A DNA stretch of 64,000 nt from Thermoplasmata archaeon (GTDB lineage: Archaea > Thermoplasmatota > Thermoplasmata > UBA10834): NCBI GenBank assembly GCA_020696365.1, contig JAEHCM010000004.1, positions 62,001-126,000 on the forward strand, read 5' to 3'. The notes below the pieces were generated by a model. That model worked only from the letters and a program-made list of their open reading frames with translations, searched no databases and was not told the origin of the DNA. The translations under genes and the position numbers were made by a program. Positions 58,149 to 64,000 of this stretch are shown piece by piece (within the stretch, counting starts at the first letter, position 1; each line of letters begins with the position of its first letter).

Positions 58149-59541
58149 CGGGTTCCTGGCATTCACCTCCTCTGTCGCATTCGACAGCAGGCTGTGGCGA
58201 TACGACATAGCGGGTAGCATAGCCCATGCGGGCATGCTCGTCGAAGCAGACGTCATCACTCGGGCCGACCACGAGAAGATCGTGAGCGGCCTCCGGACCA
58301 TCGCAGCGGACCTGCGCGCAGGCCGTCTGACGCTCCCTAGCTCAGCCGAAGATGTCCACATGGCGGTCGAGGAGGAACTTACGGACCGCGTGGGGGATGC
58401 TGGGGCGAGGCTGCACACCGGGAGAAGTAGGAACGATCAGGTAGCGCTCGACATGAGACTCTATGTCCGGGAGGCGCTCACGCACATCATGGAGGAGACC
58501 ATCGCACTTCAGGAAACGCTCATGCGGAAGGCCGACGAGGAGCGTGATACGATCCTGCCAGGCTACACTCATCTGCAGCACGGACAGCCGGTGCTGCTCT
58601 CGCACCATCTACTCTCGTACTTCTGGAAGCTGCAGCGCGACATCGACAGGCTCGTCGATTGTTACGACAGGACAAACGTGTCCCCTCTCGGCGCGGGCGC
58701 ACTCGCTGGGACGGGGTTCCCGCTCGAAAGGTCGCAGGCAATGGAGACGCTGCGCATGAGGGCGATCACTGAGAACTCCCTCGATGCCGTCTCAGACAGG
58801 GATTTCGTCGCGGAGGGTGCGTTCGTGGCGTCGCTGCTCGCTATGCATCTGTCGTCCATCAGCGAGGAGTTGATACTGTGGTCATCCCACGAATTCAGAT
58901 TCATCAGGCTTCCTCAGAACCTCTCCGGCGGCTCTAGCATGATGCCGCAGAAGAGGAACCCGGACATACCCGAACTCGTCAGAGCGAAGTCCGGAAGGGC
59001 CCTCGGAGGGCTCGTCACTATCCTCGCCTTGCTGAAATCTCTTCCCCTCGCGTACAACCGCGACCTGCAGGAAGACAAGGAGAGCCTCTTCGATGTTTTC
59101 GACACCGTTGGGGCCTCACTCCATGCCCTCACACCCTTCCTTGCAGGATTGGAGTATGACAGGGCGAGGATGAGGGAGTCGGCCGAGACCGGGTTGATGA
59201 CCGCGACCGATCTCGCCGACTTCCTCACAACCCGTGGGATGCCTTTCAGGGCGGCCCACGGGTTGGTAAAAGAGCTGTCCGAGCTCTCGGAAGGGGATGA
59301 GGGGAGGTTCAGGGAGCTTGCGCTCGAGAGACTCTCCACGCATGACAGTAAGCTCGACTTGAAGGGGCTTGGGTTCCTGACATTGGAGAACGCCATCGAG
59401 AGACGGTCGGTCGAGGGCGGAACCTCATCCAGATCGGTGACGACGCAGATGGAGAAGGCGAGCGCTAGCGCCCAGAGAACCTTTTCGCTCCTGCAGAAGA
59501 TGCGCTCCGATGTGGCGGCAGTGGATGAGCTGCTATCGTGA
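58105..59541 (+). CDS. argH: Argininosuccinate lyase
   Basis: A 478-residue enzyme that splits argininosuccinate into arginine and fumarate. Family marks: FDSRLWRYDIAGSIAHAGML, EDVHMAVEEELTDRVGDAG, LHTGRSRNDQVALDMRL, PGYTHLQHGQPVLLSHHLL with the catalytic His, and the fumarase-superfamily signature GGSSMMPQKRNPDIPEL. The first ~17 residues (MRSRSERNPQASASDG) are not family-like because the gene overlaps argG by 44 nt. No later start fits better, so the usual WGGRF-type N-terminus is replaced. Co-transcribed with argG. Confidence 0.96.
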   Translation: MRSRSERNPQASASDGFLAFTSSVAFDSRLWRYDIAGSIAHAGMLVEADVITRADHEKIVSGLRTIAADLRAGRLTLPSSAEDVHMAVEEELTDRVGDAGARLHTGRSRNDQVALDMRLYVREALTHIMEETIALQETLMRKADEERDTILPGYTHLQHGQPVLLSHHLLSYFWKLQRDIDRLVDCYDRTNVSPLGAGALAGTGFPLERSQAMETLRMRAITENSLDAVSDRDFVAEGAFVASLLAMHLSSISEELILWSSHEFRFIRLPQNLSGGSSMMPQKRNPDIPELVRAKSGRALGGLVTILALLKSLPLAYNRDLQEDKESLFDVFDTVGASLHALTPFLAGLEYDRARMRESAETGLMTATDLADFLTTRGMPFRAAHGLVKELSELSEGDEGRFRELALERLSTHDSKLDLKGLGFLTLENAIERRSVEGGTSSRSVTTQMEKASASAQRTFSLLQKMRSDVAAVDELLS

Positions 59542-59547
59542 CGGTGT

Positions 59548-60231
59548 TCAACCGTTGTTGCCCGCGATTATCCTGTCCTCGATGCAGCCGGAGAGTATGT
59601 CGAATGCCTTCATCATATCGTCCCTCGTGACGATGAATATCGTGTCTGTGTAGCAGCTCATGGCTTCGAGCATGTTGACCCCCTGCTCGGAAAGCATGGA
59701 CATGATGTAGGCGAAGACGCCGGGGGTCTCCTCGATCCTTGCGGGACTCTTGACGGTTATCTCCGCCAGGTTCTGCTTGATGCTGATTATATAATCCTGC
59801 CCGATGGCCTTCATTATGCTGGGCAGGTGCTTGTCCTCAGATACAACCGTGATGGCGTTCGCGCTCTGCATCACCTGCATTATATGCTTCTCGGAGAGGA
59901 TCCTCTTGACGACCGCCTCCAAGTTCTTGAGGACTATCCAATCGTTCTTCGCGACGATTATGCATATCCTCGTCTTGAGCTCCAGCCTGCTCTGTTCGAG
60001 GAGGTCCATTATCGCTCCCTCGAAGTCCGTCTTAGACAGCTTGGCGGCGTATCTCCTGCTGGCAGCGAGCACAGCCTCCTCGTGCTTGACCCCGGTCTCG
60101 CTCATGATGAGCCTTGCTAGGGACGAGTAGTTCACGAGGTCCTTGCTGATGCAGTCGCGAATGCTCGGGTGGCGGTCGATGTACTTCCGCGTCACCTCTG
60201 CTACGGTGGGTTTGCCCTTCGGCTTGTCCAT
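59548..60231 (-). CDS. ACT-domain protein, predicted amino-acid metabolism regulator
   Basis: A 227-residue cytoplasmic protein. The N-terminal ~85 residues are helical and may form a winged-helix-like region (TVAEVTRKYIDRHPSIRDCISKDLVNYSSLARLIM). Two ACT-like modules follow (ICIIVAKNDWIVLKNLEAV and ARIEETPGVFAYIMSMLSEQGVNMLEAMSCYTDTIFIV). It resembles the archaeal COG2150 proteins annotated as predicted regulators of amino-acid metabolism. It is convergent with argH (6-nt gap). The ligand is unknown, but ACT domains normally bind amino acids. Confidence 0.83.
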   Translation of the reverse strand: MDKPKGKPTVAEVTRKYIDRHPSIRDCISKDLVNYSSLARLIMSETGVKHEEAVLAASRRYAAKLSKTDFEGAIMDLLEQSRLELKTRICIIVAKNDWIVLKNLEAVVKRILSEKHIMQVMQSANAITVVSEDKHLPSIMKAIGQDYIISIKQNLAEITVKSPARIEETPGVFAYIMSMLSEQGVNMLEAMSCYTDTIFIVTRDDMMKAFDILSGCIEDRIIAGNNG

Positions 60232-60313
60232 GCGGGAGGCGAATCCTCAGGGCCCGCCTTAAACCCTTTGGCGTGTCTTTGGCAAGTTTCCAGCCCTTGT
60301 TGTCGCCGAGAAT

Positions 60314-60351
60314 AATTAAATATGGACAGTCCATAGGCCGGTCTGCCGGCC
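60314..60351. promoter_or_regulatory. TATA element and two inverted repeats before tRNA-Glu
   Basis: AATTAAATAT (60314-60323) is a TATA box usable for tRNA-Glu (plus) and, as ATATTTAATT, for the ACT gene (minus). TATGGAC-A-GTCCATA (60321-60335) is a perfect 7+1+7 inverted repeat over the TATA edge and carries the GGAC-GTCC core seen near argG. GGCCGG-TCTG-CCGGCC (60336-60351) is a second inverted repeat around the expected tRNA start. Confidence 0.5.
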
Positions 60352-60362
60352 ATCATCCCCAC

Positions 60363-60437
60363 GCTCCCGTAGTGTAGTCCGGTCAATCATTCCAGCCTTT
60401 CGAGCTGGACACCCGGGTTCGAATCCCGGCGGGAGCA
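60363..60437 (+). tRNA. tRNA-Glu (anticodon TTC)
   Basis: A full cloverleaf can be drawn. The acceptor stem is GCTCCCG with CGGGAGC plus discriminator A. The D arm contains GTGTAGTCCGGTCAATCAT, close to other archaeal tRNA-Glu genes. The anticodon stem CCAGC/GCTGG encloses loop CTTTCGA with anticodon TTC. The T arm is CCGGG-TTCGAAT-CCCGG. No CCA is encoded (ACTC follows the acceptor), and no intron is present. Confidence 0.96.
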
Positions 60438-60511
60438 CTCAACCTCTCCAAATAAAGAAAACAATGAGAAAAGAGTTTCTGTGAAGAGGTTTGAGCCACC
60501 GTCTGTCCGTC

Positions 60512-63500
60512 TCACTGTCCTTCAGCGGGAGGAGGAGGAGGCTCCTCCGGAGGAGTCACCTCAGGAGCTTCAGGAGGCATCCCCTCCGTCTCGACGGATT
60601 CTGCCGCCTTTCCGCCCTTTCGACCCTTCATGGCGAAGAACGCGACGAGCGCTGCGACGACCAACGCTCCCAGTATTCCGAGTGGGAGACCGTATGTTTC
60701 GAGGAAGGTCTTCTGGTCATCCTGCACCGTGATTACGACTTCGGCCGTATCCGTCTGATCCTCAGCATCCTTCACGGTCAACGTCACCGTGAACGTACCC
60801 ACAACATCGAATGTGAACTCAGGGCTGACAGTATACAACGTCTGCTCCGAGTCGTCATACGAGAATGTCCAGGTGTAGTTCACAACGCCTACATCATCCT
60901 CGGAGCCCGAGCCGTCAAAGGTCACATAGTCGCCGACAGTCACCGTCCGGTTCACACCAGCATCCGCAATAGGGGATTCACTTGTCTCAACGGTCGCCAT
61001 CGCCGATGCTGACTCGTTGAATTCACCATCGTCGACATTAACGACGAAGGTGAAGTTTCCCGTAGATGTGTACGCGTGCTGAACGGTCTCGCCGACCACG
61101 AGGTCGCTGTCATCGCCGAAGTCCCACGTGTATGTCAGTACGTCATCGTTCGGGTCGCTCGCCGTAACATTGAATGTGATTTGAGCGTGGACCAGTTCCG
61201 TCTTGTCCTCAAGGACGATGATCTCAGGTGGCAGGTTCGTGCTCGAATCGAACACAGATACAATCGCAGCCGCGGTAACATTGTGACCGTGGCCATCGTT
61301 GACATAGACACGGTATGCATAATCGCCAGCCGCGTCGTAAGAATGCGTCACTGTGGTGCCCTCGGCCATGTCAGACCCGTCGCCGAAATCCCACCAGGTA
61401 GACATATCGTCGCCATCTGGATCAAACGGAGAGACCGTGAACGTCACTTCCTCGTCGATGAGCACATCCATGTCGACAAGCTCGCTCAGAAGCGGATCGG
61501 CATTCGGAATCACCGTAATCGACACTGCGCTTGAACTGATGTTGTCCTGATAGTCCCAAACATACAGAACGGCGGAGAGCGGGCCGGCCGATTCATATGT
61601 GTGTGTCACGATGAACTCGACCTCGGTGTCGGGATTAGTCGCCGGATTCTCGAACACCGCATATGTCTCATCGCCAAAGGCGAACGTGAACCGCAGGGCG
61701 TCGCCTTCACTATCGCTTGCGATGCCGGTGAACGACATCACCTCACCCGTATACGGATCCGACTTGCTCGGAACCAGTGATATGACTTCTGGCGCAGTGT
61801 TGTCTGGCGAAGTGACAGTCACCAATCCTGTGTCAAAAACAATGTGTCCATCCACGCCGGTTCCGTCATCCACAAAGACGGTCAGTGTATGTTCGCCCAG
61901 AGCAGAGTACACATGGGATGCAGTGTCTATCGACGTTACAGTCTCCGTGCCATCGCCCCAATCCCATGTCAGAGTCAACGGGTCGTCATCGGCATCTGAC
62001 GCGGTGACCGAGAAATCATACGAATCATCTTTCACCACGTCTGCGAAGTCCGGAACATCTATTGTCGGCGGGGCATTGCTGAAAACAATGATCAATTCGT
62101 TCGTACTCACGGGCCTGGCCTGCGTTCCGATGCGGTTATCGGTCACGTACATCGTAACGGTGTACGAACCAGCCTGCGTGTACTGATGTGTCACCTCCAT
62201 CCCCTTTGCGGAGTACAGGTCGCCGAAAGACCAAGAGAAAGAGAGGTCGTCGCCGTCATCGTCGATGGCGCTACCCGTGAAAGTCACGACGTCGCCAACA
62301 TCCGGGGTGGAGAGAGATATCGAAACTTCCAGACTGTGCGGGGCCGTGTTGCTTTGGTCGATTACCTTCACCGTCGTGTTCGTCCACGAGATGAAGAAGT
62401 CCGCAGTGTCTTCCTCGCTGACCTCCTTGGCAGCGAAGTAGACATCATAGTATCCGTCCTCCGAGTAGGTGTACGTGCTGGAGGGGGAAGTCATCCAATC
62501 CGTGCTGTTGCCATCGCCCCAGAACCACTTGTAGGCCAGAGTCGATTCGTCGTTTGCGGTTCCGGTGAAGGATATCGGGGTATCCACCAACCCTTCGATC
62601 AACGGATCAACGCCAGTTATCGTTGGAGCTGGGTTCGGTGGGTCCGCTGCATCAGGACCGCTAGGTGACATCATCATAAACACATATGGGAAGCTCTGAT
62701 CAGGCATCAGCATGAAATTGGATTCCCAGTCACCGTAGTCTTCCCACACGCCGGTGTTAACTCCATAGAGTTCTTTCCTGTATGCGACGCACTGACAGCA
62801 GAAATCCTCGTAGGCGAGGTTCTGCATCTCGTCCACGATTGCCTGTCTAGCAACAGGGTCCATGAGTAGAAGAGATTCGTTGTAGAGGGCGTCATACTCA
62901 GGTATGGACATGTACTCGCCGCTCCATGTGCCGATTTCCATTGTTGTGAGGACCGAAAGGATGTCAGTGGACGGGTCCGACAGCGGCGAGAATATCCAGT
63001 CCCAGAGCCAGATATCGTAAGCTCCCGTGTACCAGACATTGTTCATCTGGTTCGCGCTAAGCAACTCCGTGTTGAGCTGGATGCCGGCCTGGCTGCACCA
63101 GTCTTTGATCATGGTAGCTGCCAAAATCCATTCTTCTCGTGTATTCAGCGTGAAGAACCTGAATTCCAGAGGCACAAGCTCTTCCTCGAAGTACCCGTAC
63201 AGAGGACACTGGTCTGTCCCCGATACGTCCCTACCAGCAGCGTCATATTTCCATCCGGCCTCCTCCAACTCAAGCCTTGCAAGGTCAGGATCGAATGACA
63301 CCAGCTCAGGTCCATCGTATCTGTGGTACCATGGATTCACTTCTGGAATCAGCGAGTCGGCGTATGATCCGAGGCCCTCTAATACATCCACGACGAACTG
63401 GTCCTTGTCGATGCATCTCGCGAAGGCCTTCTTGAAGACCGGATCCAGCAGTATCTGACTGTTATAAGCTTCAGGGCCAGATGTCAAGCCTAGGTCTTCC

Positions 63501-64000
63501 CGCATCTCCACAGTGAGCTGGTTTATGCTGATCTCGTACACGAAGCCTGTGCTCTGAGCGAAGCCTTCGAGATTTGGCTCGCCAGGGAGGTCCACGATAT
63601 ACTGAGACGGAGTCACTGCTATCATGCAGTCAATATCGCCTTCCTTGAGCATTCGCCAGCCGGTATCCTGATACAAGGTCGTGACGAACTTCAGAGTGTC
63701 GACATGGATCTGCCATCCTCTGTTCTCCTCCTGGAACCATATCGGATTCCTCTTCAACACCGCCTCCCCCGCCTCAGGGAGCCCGTCAAGATCGTAATAG
63801 AACGGTCCAGAGCCAATCGGTAGTGCATTTGCGAGGTTCGTCGGGTCTCCACCTCCCGTTGGTTCCCAGTAATACCTTGGCAATATCGGGAGGGAAGTTA
63901 TTGCGCCGAGAAACGGAGCGTACTGGTGGTCAAGCTGAATCGTCAGCCGATAGTCACCATCAGGAGTCATCGACGCAATCGTTGGAGGCACATCAGGCCC
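60512..64000 (-). CDS. Family 5 peptide-binding protein fused to seven PKD domains and a TM anchor, partial
   Basis: At least 1162 residues; the frame is still open at the right edge, so the N-terminus is missing. Residues ~1-440 of the visible part are an SBP_bac_5 domain (LPIGSGPFYYDLDGLPEAGEAVLKRNPIW, VFKKAFARCIDKDQFVVDVLEGL). Seven PKD-type domains follow (60700-62660), each with WxFGD or WDWGDG and a closing H-x-Y-x-x-x-G pattern. Then comes one TM (LGILGALVVAALVAFFAM), a basic KGRKGGK and a tail ending PPPPPAEGQ. The binding domain would be held away from the membrane by a PKD stalk. It may serve the importer at 1-4 kb or one outside the window. Confidence 0.9.
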   Translation of the reverse strand, partial: GPDVPPTIASMTPDGDYRLTIQLDHQYAPFLGAITSLPILPRYYWEPTGGGDPTNLANALPIGSGPFYYDLDGLPEAGEAVLKRNPIWFQEENRGWQIHVDTLKFVTTLYQDTGWRMLKEGDIDCMIAVTPSQYIVDLPGEPNLEGFAQSTGFVYEISINQLTVEMREDLGLTSGPEAYNSQILLDPVFKKAFARCIDKDQFVVDVLEGLGSYADSLIPEVNPWYHRYDGPELVSFDPDLARLELEEAGWKYDAAGRDVSGTDQCPLYGYFEEELVPLEFRFFTLNTREEWILAATMIKDWCSQAGIQLNTELLSANQMNNVWYTGAYDIWLWDWIFSPLSDPSTDILSVLTTMEIGTWSGEYMSIPEYDALYNESLLLMDPVARQAIVDEMQNLAYEDFCCQCVAYRKELYGVNTGVWEDYGDWESNFMLMPDQSFPYVFMMMSPSGPDAADPPNPAPTITGVDPLIEGLVDTPISFTGTANDESTLAYKWFWGDGNSTDWMTSPSSTYTYSEDGYYDVYFAAKEVSEEDTADFFISWTNTTVKVIDQSNTAPHSLEVSISLSTPDVGDVVTFTGSAIDDDGDDLSFSWSFGDLYSAKGMEVTHQYTQAGSYTVTMYVTDNRIGTQARPVSTNELIIVFSNAPPTIDVPDFADVVKDDSYDFSVTASDADDDPLTLTWDWGDGTETVTSIDTASHVYSALGEHTLTVFVDDGTGVDGHIVFDTGLVTVTSPDNTAPEVISLVPSKSDPYTGEVMSFTGIASDSEGDALRFTFAFGDETYAVFENPATNPDTEVEFIVTHTYESAGPLSAVLYVWDYQDNISSSAVSITVIPNADPLLSELVDMDVLIDEEVTFTVSPFDPDGDDMSTWWDFGDGSDMAEGTTVTHSYDAAGDYAYRVYVNDGHGHNVTAAAIVSVFDSSTNLPPEIIVLEDKTELVHAQITFNVTASDPNDDVLTYTWDFGDDSDLVVGETVQHAYTSTGNFTFVVNVDDGEFNESASAMATVETSESPIADAGVNRTVTVGDYVTFDGSGSEDDVGVVNYTWTFSYDDSEQTLYTVSPEFTFDVVGTFTVTLTVKDAEDQTDTAEVVITVQDDQKTFLETYGLPLGILGALVVAALVAFFAMKGRKGGKAAESVETEGMPPEAPEVTPPEEPPPPPAEGQ

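Overview
The window reads as chromosomal DNA of an uncultured archaeon. Support comes from archaeal/eukaryotic-type ribosomal proteins L15e and L21e, RNA polymerase subunit RpoF (Rpb4), aIF1A, RIO1 kinase, Pus10, archaeal KsgA/Dim1, a family B DNA polymerase with a C-terminal PIP-like box, DUF655, TATA boxes (TTATAAATAT type) about 25-30 nt before several starts, and a tRNA gene without encoded CCA. The gene content (many secreted proteins with a C-terminal membrane anchor, PKD domains, MttB/MtmB-type methyltransferases, peptide uptake, AOR) would suit a sediment heterotroph related to Thermoplasmatota. That placement is an inference, not a phylogeny. The DNA is fairly GC rich, so long spurious antisense ORFs are common.

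Layout. 1-4.2 kb: peptide ABC importer operon (binding protein, OppB, OppC, OppD cut by the edge). 4.4-12.5 kb: secreted proteins, namely a C11 (clostripain) peptidase, a 1723-residue surface protein with seven Asp-rich repeats, and a secreted PHP-type metallohydrolase. 12.7-16.1 kb: two tandem MttB-family methyltransferases and an SCP2-like gene. 16.2-19.7 kb: a four-gene ABC-2 exporter operon. 19.9-24.3 kb: a 59-residue 4-oxalocrotonate tautomerase, small and unknown proteins, an M28/DUF4910 peptidase and a membrane-bound winged-helix regulator. 24.4-28.5 kb: a secreted beta-propeller protein, a MtmB homologue without pyrrolysine, and a DDAH-type methylarginine hydrolase. 28.6-34.2 kb: small membrane proteins, a prenyltransferase-fold protein, a saccharopine-dehydrogenase-like protein, a wrecked beta-CASP RNase pseudogene and a TauE permease. 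34.3-39 kb: aldehyde ferredoxin oxidoreductase and an ABC exporter whose permease carries PKD domains. 39-44.3 kb: two class III aminotransferases, methylmalonate-semialdehyde dehydrogenase and a ferritin-like protein. 44.4-56.7 kb: information processing (ThiI-like protein, L15e, YchF-PolB, DUF1611, Pus10-L21e-RpoF-DUF655-KsgA, aIF1A-RIO1-KH). 56.9-60.4 kb: argG-argH, an ACT-domain protein and tRNA-Glu. 60.5-64 kb: a peptide-binding protein fused to seven PKD domains.

How the parts may work together. The cell appears to degrade protein outside (C11 and M28 peptidases), import peptides (two family-5 binding proteins, one Opp permease set) and oxidise amino-acid-derived aldehydes and semialdehydes (AOR, aminotransferases, MMSDH). 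The most interesting hypothesis is a methylarginine salvage route. DDAH would release methylamine or dimethylamine plus citrulline; the adjacent non-pyrrolysine MtmB-type protein would demethylate the amine; ArgG and ArgH would turn citrulline back into arginine. No corrinoid protein is visible in the window to complete the methyl transfer. Other points of note are three genes whose Shine-Dalgarno sequence points to a non-standard start codon (CTG, CTG, ACG), a ThiI homologue without its PP-loop, a GGAC-GTCC palindrome family near argG and tRNA-Glu, and proline-rich cytoplasmic tails on unrelated surface proteins.
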